From Amborella trichopoda (lineage: Eukaryota; Streptophyta; Magnoliopsida; Amborellales; Amborellaceae): DNA of 64,000 nucleotides. Of this stretch, positions 1-12,449 are shown one piece after another. The notes below the pieces were generated by a model. The model was not told the DNA's origin, did no database searches, and was given only the letters and a program-made list of their open reading frames with translations. Positions within the stretch are counted from its first letter, which is position 1, and each line of letters begins with the position of its first letter. The position numbers and the translations under genes were made by a program. Location: assembly GCF_000471905.2 (NCBI RefSeq), contig NW_006498549.1, forward strand, positions 5,104,184 through 5,168,183, read 5' to 3'.

Positions 1-372
1 CGAAAATATCACTATTTATTAAAAATAGACTATTTTTCAGAAAGACGATGTCACTTACCCACAATTATTTGAGAGGGAGCTTCCGATAAAAATTTTCGGT
101 TCGAGAGAAAAGTTCATTGTGTTTCGACCAGAGAGAGATCTCAAAGTTTTCTAAGGTAGGAGTCCTCATCTCTCTGAATTTAAATTCTACTAATATATTA
201 TTTTATTCTTTTATTACGTTACAGGTGTGAGCGTTAGGTTACGCTTTAAACGACTAAAGCCCACGTCCTTTAGTGGACGTGGCAAGCGCAAAGAAGCAAA
301 GAAGCTTTTAAACGAAAAGCTTTGAAAAGTAGAGATGGTCCCTAAGGACCATCATGTTCAAACTAATCATCA
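1..372. other. Unassigned left edge
   Basis: No coding sequence or recognisable element is seen. The stretch is AT-rich and contains the hairpin cluster listed separately at 253-353. It is followed by a run of T (about 393-418). It could be the cut-off end of an element that begins outside the window. Confidence 0.4.
253..353. repeat. Cluster of short perfect hairpins
   Basis: Perfect inverted repeats follow one another within 100 bp: ACTAAAG (253-259) with CTTTAGT (268-274); CCACGTCC (261-268) with GGACGTGG (275-282), overlapping the first so that only one of the two can form at a time; AAGCTTTT (302-309) with AAAAGCTT (315-322); and GATGGTCC (334-341) with GGACCATC (346-353). Loops are 4 to 8 bases. 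The function is unknown. Such clusters occur near ends of transposons and in untranslated leaders, but nothing here decides between these. Confidence 0.6.
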
Positions 373-429
373 TGTATTAAAAGTTTATTTTCTTTCTTTT
401 TTTTTTTTTTTTTTTTTTCTAAAAGTTTA

Positions 430-672
430 GGATTGTTACAAAAACATTATTAGGATTATCTCAAAATCTATTTTTACATCTAATTATATAATTTTACATT
501 CCAAAAATAGTCAAAATCAAGTAGGTCTATAAACAAATGAAAATATTAAAATGAACGATTTAGATAATGTGTTGCAAGATGCACTATTTCTTGGACTCAA
601 AATCTTTCTTTTTTTTCTCATATTCATACATCTTGTTGTCGAGACGATCAATTAGAAGGTTTTTTTAACATT
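430..672 (+). mobile_element. MULE-type MITE family copy 1, left part
   Basis: Similar to the Mutator-type MITEs at 10267-10635, 17766-18688 and 22319-22758, sharing the block around a GATCAATTAGA motif (about 643-656). The right part of the same copy resumes at about 9407-9482, after the LTR element at 678-9401, so the LTR element landed inside this MITE. The left terminal repeat seen in other copies is not recognisable here. Confidence 0.55.
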
Positions 673-677
673 AAAAT

Positions 678-2659
678 TGTTGCGTTTATATGGCATTTAA
701 AGGCCTCATGAGTGATTGTGAAGAGACATTTGATACAGTGGATCATAGACTCAGTGAGAGTGTAGTCCCTCATAGACCATACCATGCAAACGAGGTTTAC
801 AGATACCGGACTGTGCTTGACAGTCTAGGCTAGTCGGTTGGGAAAACCTATATTGCCTGGACATGGAAAATAAACCAAGGAGGGTTCTAGTGGGTTATCC
901 CTTGATGAGGTCGAAGTATGCCTGGATGAGAGAGCCGAGGGACTGTGTGACCATTGTGTGTGATGGTGGCCTACGGAGACAGGGGCCAAAGCCTCATCCA
1001 TGTACCATCACACGACATGCATATTGATAGACCATTCGGAAAGCGAGCGAGCCACCTTTTAGGGTGAAACATATGCATGTACGAGAGATACCCCTATGCA
1101 TCATAGAGCTGTGGTGGCATCAGGTCTAAGTGACATTAACTCGTCTTTAGGGGAGAACCTGAAATCCACAAACCGGGATTGCGATCCCTTGGTTCATCGG
1201 CCTAACTTTGGTGACCCACTAATGAGCCCCTGCTTAGACTGTAGTTCATAGGCAACACTGGGTCGGCATGATAAATCAAACGCGGTCTGTAGTCCACAGT
1301 TGAAGGTAGAGTGCCCTATTATTGATTTAATTCTTTGACCATATGGATCATTCTCCCATCAAATTAATTTAATGATGTTTCTTATGGTAGATATTATTTT
1401 AGAATTATTATTTGAATTTTTATAAACCTCTGGATATTGTTTTTTTAATATTTGGATTTATAAAATTAAAGATATTGATTTTTAATGATTTAAACATTCA
1501 AATAATATTATAAAATTTATTTTATTATTTTTAATATATATATAATTTTATGGGCGCTTATTATGCACGTGGGCCCACCATATTCTAGAAGGTGGGGCCC
1601 ATAAGTCCCTATCTTGGGTGGCATGCCACCTTTTGAGGGAAGGCTTATCCCATGGGTGGCACCTCCTTGTCTTTATGGGATTTGTTGATATATTTTATTT
1701 CAAAGTGGTTTAAGTCGATAAAGTGTTTTATCTTTAAGAGATTTGAATAAATCTTCTATACGGCTTGATAAGGCTTATAGATATATTTTAATTAATTTTT
1801 AATTGATGGGATAATGGTAAAAAAAAAAAGGGATAATAGTTCAGCACATTTTGTAATGTTGATGACCCATTTATGAAATGAATGGCTCAGATCTCTTACT
1901 CGACAAGTCACCCTTGATCGACGGTTAAAATTCAATCTTATGAGGCAAGTAACGAAAACCCTAGACCATTCTCTATAAATAGGGGTCATCCCCCTTCATT
2001 CCAAAATAATCCACGCACCTCTCTCTCTCTCATCTCTCTCATGCCCCTCCTCTCTCTCCCTCAAGAATATCTTTTAAGGGGCATGCCCCATCTATTCTCT
2101 CTCTTCTATAGCTTCTAAATTCTCTCTTCTTAAAATGGGAGTATGTCTCTCTCTTACATATAGAAAATTCTCATCTTTCCCAATTTTATTCAAAGTTCTA
2201 GGGTTCAAGAAAAATAAAAAAAGGAGAATTTTTTGCTCAGTATTTTGGGGGATTAATCCCAAGAAGATAGCATGTGCATAAGGGTTCCATTGAAGAGCTT
2301 CATTGAAACTAGTTTTCCCGATTGAGATTGAAGGAGGGCCGTCGATCCCGCGCCATCGGATGGTGGTGACTCAATGTGGGGTGTAATAAGCCCGGTTGAG
2401 GTACTCTCCAATATTCTCTTTTGATTCTTGTATATTTAATTCTATAGTCCTTATATTCTCAAGCACAAGATTTGTGGTTATCTTCTTTGGTTAAAGAAAA
2501 TTGGTTTAATGGCATCAAAGTTATTAAGATCCTGGATTAGTAATTTTTATTTTATTTGAAGCAAGAGTTATTGTAATAAGACTACTTGCAAAAAAAATAA
2601 AAGAAAAGGGGTGAGAAAAAAAAAAATCCCCGGTAAAGATCACACTAGTCGAACTTTCA
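678..2659 (+). repeat. 5' LTR of copia element 1
   Basis: Begins TGTTG and ends CA. Direct-repeat partner of 7389-9401. Contains CT-rich tracts (about 2015-2060) and a GGGCCCACC/GGTGGGGCCC inverted pair near 1580-1602. Typical long LTR of the copia group found throughout this window. Confidence 0.85.
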
Positions 2660-2674
2660 TTGGTATCAAAACAA
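2660..2674 (+). other. Primer-binding site of copia element 1
   Basis: TTGGTATCAAAACA directly follows the LTR end. It resembles the complement of the initiator methionine tRNA 3' end (TGGTATCAGAGC), the usual primer for plant copia elements. Confidence 0.65.
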
Positions 2675-4088
2675 AGTGATGCCATTAAATGTGTTTTCTC
2701 TTTATTGAGCCAAGATCAAGCTTGGGAATGACATATGAGAAAACTAATAATCTTTGTGGTCAAGTAATACACCCCAGTTAAGAATTATTGAAATATTCAA
2801 CACCCCGAGAAAGACACTATATAAAATGGGTATTCTGTGTTATTTTGAAGCAGTTATATGAAGAAGATAATGATGTATTTTTCTGTTGCATACTTCAGTG
2901 ATTTTGTATATATTTGAGAGTAGAATCTACTTACAAAATTTCAGTGCGAGATCATAAGGGAATTGATAGTTATGGACCCATGATTGAAGGGTGCCAGTTT
3001 TGACCCTGCAAAATCCAGGAACTGTCCATTGAGTTCCATGATTTTTCCCACCAATGATATGATCTTATTTCTTGCTAAAATTTTGTTGTGACTCATAAAA
3101 TTGAGTCTACTTTCAAACAAAACACATTTTATCAATAAATTCCTTGTGGTTTGAAAGATATGATCGATTTATTGAAGAGTGTACAAGTGCTATTTTCTGT
3201 AACGAAAATTATTTCCATGACTTGGAAGTCAAGATTTTATTTCTATTCTTAACAAAATATTTTATGGCTCACACAAAGTTTTTAGACTTCCTTTTTGAGT
3301 CTAGTTTCTAATGAAGTTTATTTGAGAGAGAAATATATATGTGAAGAGAGAAATAAATATTTTGGATTGAAGAGAGGTCATCCATAATTTTTTGCAGTTA
3401 AAGTGTGCTCTTCATTGATACTTAAATTGCTATAATTATCAAACCTACTTAACATAGTTATATGAGGCTTGTAGAAATATATGTGCTACCATTATGTGTC
3501 TACTTTTAAACAAAATTATTTTGAAAGGAAAAATCCATAAGAGTAGAGAGAAAATATAATTGTACTATATAATGTTTATCCTAGAATTCTGCAGTATGAG
3601 TTATTTTGTGATGTGTATGTCAACTTATTTATTTCTCTGAAATAAGATATTATTTGGGATTTACACCATGATGTTATGATTTGGTTTTGAGTCTAATTTT
3701 CAATACAAGAGATTTCAAGAAGAAATTCTGTGAGGTTTGAGAGAAACAAATTTTTTATTGAGAGATACTCAGCCTGATTTTCTAGTGAAAAATTGCATTG
3801 TGATGTAAAAAGCCACTAAAAGGTAGACGCACTAAATGGTGTAATTTGGGATGGAACTAAGCACTATTATATTTTTTAGTCTATTTCAGTGCTCAAAAAG
3901 ATTTGGAAAGAAAATCTTTATGAGTTAAGAGATATCATATTTTTATCGTGGGATGCTCATGTTCTATTATGCAGTAAATCAAAAGATGTGGCTTGAATGC
4001 ACATCTTTCGATTCCCAGTAACGGAGAGCTTTGTAGGGTTCATTTAAAAGGAGATTTTATAGTGTGCCATGCATATGGTTTATAATAA

Positions 4089-5044
4089 CAATGTTTAAAA
4101 TATGGCTGCATCACCGCATATATGGTCGCATCATGCGGTATGCGGTGGTCTCCGCATTAGAACTGACTGCATATGCGCTTTTGACCTATGCCACCGCATA
4201 TGCACCGCATCAGGCCGCAGCGTGGCTGCTTCCCGCATCGCACCGCATCCCCTTCCTGCCAATTTTTTTTTCGATTTTGCTTATCGGGGAGGAGAAAAAT
4301 GGCCTTTTGGACCATCCAAAAATGGGGGAAACTATTTGGGGGGGTATTAAACCCCCTAAAAGATGATTTCCAGCCACTTTAGTGGTTTTTTTTGCATCAA
4401 ATCGAGGGAAAAAAAAATTTGGCAAAAATTTATTTTTCATTCAGATCTTCGATTTGTCGGTTGTTTGATACTTAGATGTTGATTTGATGCTTTTGATTGT
4501 TAATTTAGGGATGTTAGGGTAAATTTGTAATAAAAAATCGAGGGCAAAATTTGACGTCAATTTTCAAAATTGACTTTCAAAATGGATGATTGTATTAAGT
4601 TATTAACTATTAACTCTTCTTGAGCTTGCTTTTTGGTTTGTAATATCACTATTTTGTGCTTATGGTTGTTGATGTTTATGCTTTTCTACTTATGGTTGCT
4701 GATGGTTGTGCTTTTGTGCTTATGGTTGTGCTTATGGTGCAGATTTGTGTTTTTGTTTGATGATTGTTGAATGTTTTATGAAACTAGTTTCTAGTTTCTA
4801 TCAGGGGATAGTGGATAACTAGATACAGAATCTCCGACAACTAATAATTTTGAAGTTAACCATTAAACTAAAATATCGATTATCACATATATCACCTCAA
4901 TATTTTTTTCTATATATTAACCTATGTTTTTAGATTTTTTAGAATTTTTTTACATTTATTGACCTCATCATCGCTATGCACCAGCATCCGAACCGCATCG
5001 GCCCCCCCACCGCTTTCGGCCACATCATTCATATTAAAACATTA
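4089..5044 (-). mobile_element. Non-autonomous hAT element, internally deleted
   Basis: Ends in CAATG...CATTA with subterminal clusters of GATGCGG/CCGCATC motifs. Flanking 8-mers TATAATAA (4081-4088) and TATTATAA (5045-5052) match at 7 of 8, fitting a hAT target duplication. Both flanks align, in reverse orientation, with the ends of the 3.08-kb element at 42181-45262. The transposase region is missing: the sequence passes directly from what corresponds to about 44820 to about 42655 of that element. It sits inside copia element 1, so it is younger than that insertion. No coding capacity. Confidence 0.85.
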
Positions 5045-6619
5045 TATTATAATGAAACTTTAGAGAGAAGTAATACATAGTTGGCATGGTATGACACTTT
5101 ATATGAAGAATGTTCGATCTGAGAATAACAGAAAAAAGAAAAAACACAATATCTATAAAAGCATATTGGTTTCTTCGAAATGAAGAGATATATAAAGAGG
5201 GTTGGAGGTAACAAAGAAAAGCTAAAGATCAGTGGGAGAATCAAATTTGTGATATTTGAAATGATGGGATGAAGAAGATGTTTTCTTCATAGTATGATAT
5301 AAGGAAGAGTCCAAGTGCCGAAGACATGGACACTTCGTGACATGTGAAATCGAAGACCAATATATTTTCCATCAATTGTGTGCTCTTCCAATATCGCCAA
5401 ACGATTGTAAAAGCAATGAATCAAGAAAGCTTAGGTACCATACTATATGGTTTTAAGGTATGAAATATGTCTCATATTACATGGTAAGGTCATATAAGGA
5501 AAGATGATTCAATAACTTTCTATATGCTTTGGCTATATATTTTGACTTACTGTTTTATGAATATATATGGAGTATATGGACATTGAGTGATATGCGCTAA
5601 CAAATTTGAAAGAGCTTGTTTATGAATACCATGTGTTATAGTGCTTCCTTGTTGTAAGAGTACAAACTACTTAAGGTCGTGATACACATAGAGATGTGAT
5701 TTGATTAAGGGCTTTGAATCCTATATATGAGATACGAGATATGGGTATGGCTCATTCAAATATGTAAGCACGAAGAGAGTGTTCTAATGGAACTTGGTCT
5801 TAGTGACCATCCTCCCAATAATGTCCAGTAATATGATGTGTTGCATGTAATGATGTTTTCTTCATAAACTCTCCATATTTTCCAAAAAGAAATTTTTGTC
5901 AAGATTTTGATAACCGTTCTTTAGTCATGCTTTATTTTAGATAAAATTGTAATATGGACTTTATGGCTTGTTTTTTAGTTGTAAACATGACTTGGTAGGT
6001 GAATGCGATAAAATGACTTTTGAATACTAGACATATATTTTAATATTAAATTTGGATGTTTTGAGAAAAAACCTAAGTCAATTAATGCGACTTTTGAGAA
6101 AACCCTATAGCCATGTTAGATCCACTAAGTCTTTATGAAAGATCCTTTTAAACAGTCATACTATTATCTAATCATTACTTGTGATATATATATACCAAGT
6201 CAATTTTTAAAAAAAATGAGAAAACCATTATGCCTTCAAGGTATTTATAAAATTAGAAGAAAGTCTATCATGCACAGGTTTTAAAATACCCATATGTCTT
6301 GACTCATGTTTATAGTTATTTAGAATCCTCTATTACTTAAGATCTTGAACCATAGGGAATGTTGTAGGAATGTCATCTTGCTAGGCTTCCTTTACACATA
6401 TTATGTTAATTAGATAACTTGGTTTGTATGAATTTACCATCAAGATGATTAGTGTGGGTGAACCTTTTTGTGATTCATAAAGGTTTTACTTATTATGAAA
6501 CCAATCAATATGGAATTATACTTTGCATGAGACTTGCTATGCTACCTCATGATATATGCATAAGAATATTGAGATTGGATATGTTGTATGTACAATAATT
6601 GAGTGGGAGCTGCCAAAGT

Positions 6620-7030
6620 CCCACATTTTTTTAGCTGCTTAGATATTCAAATATACAGATGTAAGCTATCTCAAGGATCCAGATGATGTGAAGTCTATAT
6701 CTAGATATGTGTTCATGCTTTGAGGGAGAACAGCTTCTTGGACATCAAAGAAACAAGATGCAATAGCATTGTCCATCCTGGAGGCAGAATACATGGTGTG
6801 CTATTTGGCGGCCAAGGAGGTCGTGTGGATCAAAAAATTTCTCAATCGACTTGACTTTCAACCCATGCGTTATGAGGTAGTGAGGATTTTCTACGACAAC
6901 ATCGTGGCGATATGCATGTAAAAGAGAGACATGATTCCATAATAACTTCAAGCATAGAAAACTAAATATTTCAGTGGGAGTTCCTAGTGTTTGATAGGCT
7001 AGCTAGAACAACAGACAATGACGTTGTTCA
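6620..7030 (+). pseudogene. Copia RNase H remnant
   Basis: The translated plus strand resembles the end of copia pol: a stretch like DDVKSIS, then TASWTSKKQDAIA and EAEYMV. It lies just before the purine tract and 3' LTR, the expected place. Part of the fossil at 678-9401; broken. Confidence 0.75.
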
Positions 7031-7388
7031 CCCATGGAACCTAGACATGTGATGCGGGTTGTATGGCTACAGAAAGAAGCAGATTGTTTGAAGAACTCTT
7101 TTGAGCCCATGAAGATACGACCCCATGCGATGAGGATACGTGATGATCTTCTGTGACAGCAGGTCTATGATTCACGATGCGATATGGCAGATGGACTACC
7201 ACCATTTTCGGGATGATGTCCGAGCAGCAAAGAGAAAGAGGCATTGCCTCTACGAGTCCTTTTGTGAAAGGATAGATAGTGAAAGCCATGATTCACGTAT
7301 TGAGAGAGATTGTGATTAAGAGAGACAGATGAAAATGAGAGAAAGTGAGAAAGAGAGAATGTAAAGCCTTCAAAGGCCAAGTGGGAGA

Positions 7389-9401
7389 CGTTGGATTTAT
7401 GTGGCCTTTAAAGGCCTTATAAGTAATTATGATGAGACATTTGATACAGTGGATCATGGACTCAGTGAGAGTGCAGTTCCTCATAGACTATACCATGCAA
7501 ACGAGGTTTGCAAATACCGGACCGTGCTTGACAGTCTAAGCCAGACGGTTGGAAAAAACCCATATTGCCTAGGCATAAAAAATAAACTGACTAGGGTTCT
7601 AATGGGTTATCCCTTGATGAGGTCGGAGTATGCCCGGAGGATAGAGCTGAGGGACTGTGTAACCCTTGTGCGTGATGGTGGCCTACGGAGATGGGAGCCA
7701 AAGCCTCATCCATGTAGCATCACATGACATGCATATTGATAGACCATTCGGGAAAGCGAGCAAGCCACCTTTTAGGGTGAAGCATATACATGTACGAGAG
7801 ATACTCATATGCGCCATAGAGTTATGGTCGCATCAAGTCTAGGTGACATTGACTCGTTTCTAAGGGAGAATCTGAAATCTACAAACTAAGATTGCGATCC
7901 ATTGGCTCATCGGTCAGACTTTGGTGACTCACTAATGAGCCCCTGCTTGGACTGTGGGTTATGGGCAACGTCGTGTTGGCATGATAAAGCAAGCATAGTC
8001 TGTAGTCCACAGTTGAATGTGGATTATTGATTTAATTCCTTGACCTTATGGATAATTTTTCCATCAAATTAATTTAATTATATAATTTTTATGGTAGATA
8101 TTATTTTAAAATTATTATTTTAATTTTTATAAACCTCTGGATATTTTATTTATAATATTTGAGTTTATAAAATTAAAGATATTTATTTTTAATGATTTAA
8201 ATATTCAAATAATATTATAAAATTTATTTTATTATTTTAATATATATAACATTTTATGGGGCCCATTGTGCACGTGGACCGGCCATATTCTAGAAGGTGG
8301 GGCCCATGTCCCTACCTTGGGCGGCACGCCACCTTTTGACGGGAGGCTTATCCCATGGGTGGTACCTCCCCCTCTTTATGGGATTTATTGATATATTTTA
8401 TCTCAAATTGGTTTGAGTTGATAAAATGTTTTATCTTTAAGAGATTTGAGTAAATCTTCTATAAGGCCTGATAAGGCTTCTAAATATTTTTTAATTAATT
8501 TTTAATTGATGGGATAATGGTTCAAAAAAAAGGGGGATAATGGTTCAACACATTCCGTAAGATTGATGACCAATCTATGGAAAGAATAGCTCAGATCTCT
8601 CCCCCCCACAAGTTACCCTTGATCGACGGTTAAAATTCAATTGTGTGCCACAAGTAATGGAAACCCTAGATCATTCTCTATAAATAGAGGTCATCCCCCT
8701 TCACTCCAAAATAATTCACGTACCTCTCTCTCTCCTCTCTCTCACACCCCTCTTCTCACTCTACCTTAAGAATATCTTTAAAGGGGCACGTCCCATCTAT
8801 TCTCTCTCTTCTTTAACTTCTGAATTTTCTCTTTTGAAAAGGGGAGTATGTCTCTCTCTTACATATAGAAAACTTTTACCTATAGAAAATTCTCATCTCT
8901 CCCAATTTTATTCAAAGTTCTAGGGCTTAAGAAAAATAAAGAATGGCAAATTTTCGACTCGGTATTTTGGGGGATTGATCTCAAGAATATAACATGTGCA
9001 TAAGGGTTCCATTGAAGAGCTTGGTCAAAACTAGCTTTCTCGGTTGAGATTGAAGTAGGACCATCGATCCCGCGCCATCGGATGACGGTGACTCGGTATG
9101 GGGTGTAATAAGCCCGGTTGAGGTAATCTCTGGAATTCTCTTTTGATTATTGTATATTTAATTCTATAGTCATTATATTCTCAAGGACAAGATTTGTGGT
9201 TATTTTATTTGGTTAAAGAAAATTGGTTCAATGGCATCAAAGTTATTAAGATCCTGTATTGGTAAATTTTTATTTTATTTGAAACAAGAGTTATTGTAAT
9301 AAGACTATTTGCAAATGATCTTTGCCAAAGAAAAGAAAAGAAAAGAAAAGGGGTGAAAAAAAAAAAAATCCCCGATAAAAATCACACTGGTCAAACTTTC
9401 A
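7389..9401 (+). repeat. 3' LTR of copia element 1
   Basis: Direct-repeat partner of 678-2659, ending ...TTTCA as the 5' copy does. The purine tract GTGGGAGA precedes it. A short AAAAG repeat tract (about 9336-9357) makes it slightly longer than the 5' copy. Confidence 0.85.
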
Positions 9402-9482
9402 AAAACAACCTTTTTCAATAGATGTTTGAGGGGCATCTGTAATTCTACATTTTAATGTGGCAACCTTAAATAAACTTCTTTA

Positions 9483-10266
9483 AAAATGTGGTGCATTTAT
9501 TGTTTAAAGATGCTAACATGTTGAGCTTGCCCGGTGCATGTTAGTCTCATGTAATACAATCAGGTGCTACAAAGGACTTTTGCACTTTAGAAGGTGAAGA
9601 AAGCTGTTCCGCAGAATTTACAATTGGATTTTTTTCGAGCTAGTACGCTTAGCAAACTATAGCTCGAAAGCCAACAACCAATGGCTTTTGTGGTTAGTGT
9701 AAGGCCTAGGTTTTAATACAAAAAGTAAAGCTAAACCTTGGAGTATTTATTTATGTTATGGTGTTAGAAACCCTGTAATGGATTGAAAATCTATATTCAT
9801 CACTGATTATAAAATTTGAAGTTTCGAAACAGGTGTAAATTATAGACACTCGTACATGAATGAATGGTGTAGATAATATGTTACAAGATATATTATTTTT
9901 AAAATTTAAAATCAACCTGTGTTTTGCTTTAGATCCAAAGTTGGATGACCAAGGGTTTTCCAAGGAACCACGATCTCTGGTGACATTTGAAAATCTGCTT
10001 TACTTTTAAGTTTAAAGCTTAGGTTTACACTGACCTTTCACAGTGACAAGCTCAGTTGCAAAATGTATTCGATGACTCATTCTATCAAGCTCGTTAGACC
10101 CATGGTATGCCTCTGTTAATATCCATTATTTTTCAAGTATCAACCATTATGCTTTTTATTATTTTAAAGTAATTGCTATTTTGTTTTCCTAATTTCATAT
10201 CCTATGTACCTTGTGCTAATACGAGAAGGCAACATGACTAGGATTAGCTTGATTTAATTTTTTAAA
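9483..10266. other. Intergenic, nothing recognised
   Basis: AT-rich sequence between the MITE fragment and the next MITE copy. No coding sequence, terminal repeats or RNA gene seen. Confidence 0.5.
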
Positions 10267-10635
10267 GGGTGTGGTTTGCATAAGGTTGCAACCTTAAACA
10301 ATCCAATTAACGCGTATCTCTATATAAAAATTCTTAGGATGGCTTGAGAATCTATTTTCATCTCTAATTACAAAATTTTAAACTCTAGAAATGGTTCAAA
10401 TCACATAGATATATAAATACTGGAAAATTTTGAAAATAAACGGTCCAGATAATGTATTACAAGATAAAGTATTTCTCGGTTTCGAAATATTCTTTTTCTT
10501 TTTATATTTATACATCTCGATATCAAGATGATCAATTAGATGATTTTCCAACATCCAAACAACTTTTTAAGATGGATTTTTGAGGTGCACCTTTAATTCT
10601 ACATTTTAAAGTTGCAACTTTATATAAACTTTTTC
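10267..10635. mobile_element. MULE-type MITE family copy 2
   Basis: Terminal inverted repeats of roughly 40-50 bp meet around TATAAGGTTGCAACC-like blocks: GCATAAGGTTGCAACCTT near the left end and the inverted form near 10609-10627. Flanking 9-mers TTTTTTAAA (10258-10266) and TTTTTCTTA (10636-10644) match at 7 of 9. Same family as copies at 17766 and 22319, which have perfect 9-bp duplications. No coding capacity. Confidence 0.7.
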
Positions 10636-10649
10636 TTTTTCTTAATTAA

Positions 10650-12171
10650 TAATTTTAGTTTTGTTGTTTGTATCGTTAGAGACTGTACTTAAGGTCTTAT
10701 GGTCTTTTTTTTTGTTTTGGTTATGTTGGGGTATTTTTGTCTTGTTAATTTTTTTGTTATGCGAGCGTATTTTTGTCTTTGAAGTGTTAAGAATTTAGGG
10801 GCATTCCCCCCCACTGACTTGCCCCAATAATAATAATAATAATAATTTAGGGAAAAGTTGGTCATTTTATTATTTTATTTTAGTTAGGTATATTTTAAGT
10901 CATTATATTTAAACAAATATGTATAAGAAAGAGATATAGACATCCAAATTCTTAGGATGCTGTATGTGAGAAACTTTGAGAAAGAAATACCTACAAGGGC
11001 TTTTTAACTCTTTGATTGAAGGTCAAAAAGAAAGTTTAATAGGACCTCCCAAGGTCCCTCTCTTCCAAGGTGTTCTTCAATTTCTTTTTTATCTTTTACC
11101 CGTAGGTTTTTTTCTTCTCCGTTCCCTTCTTTTTCTATAATTCTTTTATTACCTCCTTTCTTTTCCTTACTCTTTTACTCTTTACTGGATTTCTTGTATT
11201 CTTCCTTATTTATTGATTTTTTTCTCTCCCTTATTTTTCTTATTTTCTTCTTTGCTTAAAATTTTTATATCACAACCCTCCAAACAAGAACAACCCCTTA
11301 TTAAAAAATCCACTAAAACCTAAAAGCATTTCATAGGGTCTTCCTAGAATTTGCCCAAAATAAAATAACTTGGTTAACCCAAATTTTTCACCTAAGTCAG
11401 TAACTTCAAATCTTAGATTTAGTACTAGAGGCGATAGGAAATTAATCTATAGTTATTATGCACCATCTTCTTTCTGAGCTATAGGCTAGGCTCTAAATTT
11501 GATTGGGAACAATTTTTATTTAGTACACCATGTTTAAAGATAGATTTGAATCCATTATGAATTTGAAATCTTATCTCCTGGGCATTAAAATAAATTTATG
11601 AAATTGCATGATAATTTACAAAAGTTTGTTTATTTTGTTATATGGGTGATTACCTGGTGAAATTCTAGATATTTAACCTTATTTGAGTTTAAATTATTCT
11701 TCATTTTTTAAATAATACGTCTCATTCAAAGCATCAAAACACCAAAAAATAACACATAGGTCCTTATAATTAAAAATAAAAAATATCCTGTGAAACTTTA
11801 ACACTAATTTTATACCCTATTAATTCAAAATCCTATAACTAGTTGTGGAGTCCCTCCAAAATTCATGTAAAGTTATTCTACACCATCTTCTTTTCTCTAG
11901 GTCATAACTTAGTTTTAAATTTATTGAGGTCATATTTTATTTACCTGATATTTGTTTAATGATATATTTCAATGCATTATGAATTCAGAATCTAATATCT
12001 TGGGCATTGAAATAAATTTCTAAAATTGCATGTTCATTTTTACAAGTTTGTTAGTTTATTTATATGCTGAAATAATTAATATCAACCTTATTTGAATTTA
12101 AAAGTGTTCTCCACACGTGTTTTAGGGTGTAACCGAAGATTACTGATTTGGATGTTCTTAGGTTGTATGAA
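10650..12171 (+). repeat. First LTR of the gypsy element, with internal duplication
   Basis: Direct-repeat relative of 15057-16093. Longer because a block of about 420 bp is present twice in tandem: the phrase CACCATCTTCTTT occurs near 11462 and again near 11883, and the following text runs in parallel through to about 12100. The other LTR has one copy. Left edge uncertain. Confidence 0.6.
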
Positions 12172-12449
12172 TTTGATACCAGAGTAAGATGTCTTTGGGC
12201 TAGAGGTCTACATTAAAGTGTTTAAGATATATTTTAGAGTTTTAAGGTGTCTATTAGGTTTTGGGAAAATTACAAAAACTCCCCTCGAGTATATTATCTA
12301 TGCAACTTACCCCCCAGCTAACCTTTTTTCTCAATTTTTCCCCACAATCACGTTTCCTTACAAAATCCCCCAAGGTAAAAAGTTGTTATTTTTTGGACGG
12401 AAATGCCCTTCCCTACAAAAAAAAGTCAATTTGACAATCCCAAGTAGCG

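Larger units (their letters stand above)
678..9401 (+). mobile_element. Old Ty1/copia LTR retrotransposon
   Basis: The element is bounded by two long direct LTRs (678-2659 and 7389-9401). A primer-binding site like the 3' end of initiator Met-tRNA follows the 5' LTR, and a purine tract precedes the 3' LTR (about 7376-7388). Flanking 5-bp sequences (673-677 AAAAT, 9402-9406 AAAAC) match at 4 of 5 positions, as expected for a target duplication. The internal part is mostly eroded. It holds an inserted hAT copy (4089-5044) and an RNase H remnant (about 6620-7030). Stretches 2700-4088 and 5045-6600 show no recognisable gene; the first has loose internal repeats of a GAGTCTA-type phrase. The LTRs differ at very roughly one position in eight by eye, so the insertion is old, probably several million years. 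Broken, with many breaks. Confidence 0.85.

Noticed and set aside
4064-4440. Overlapping open frames of 60-100 codons on both strands
   Set aside because: They lie in the GC-rich tip of the deleted hAT copy at 4089-5044 and have no transposase similarity.
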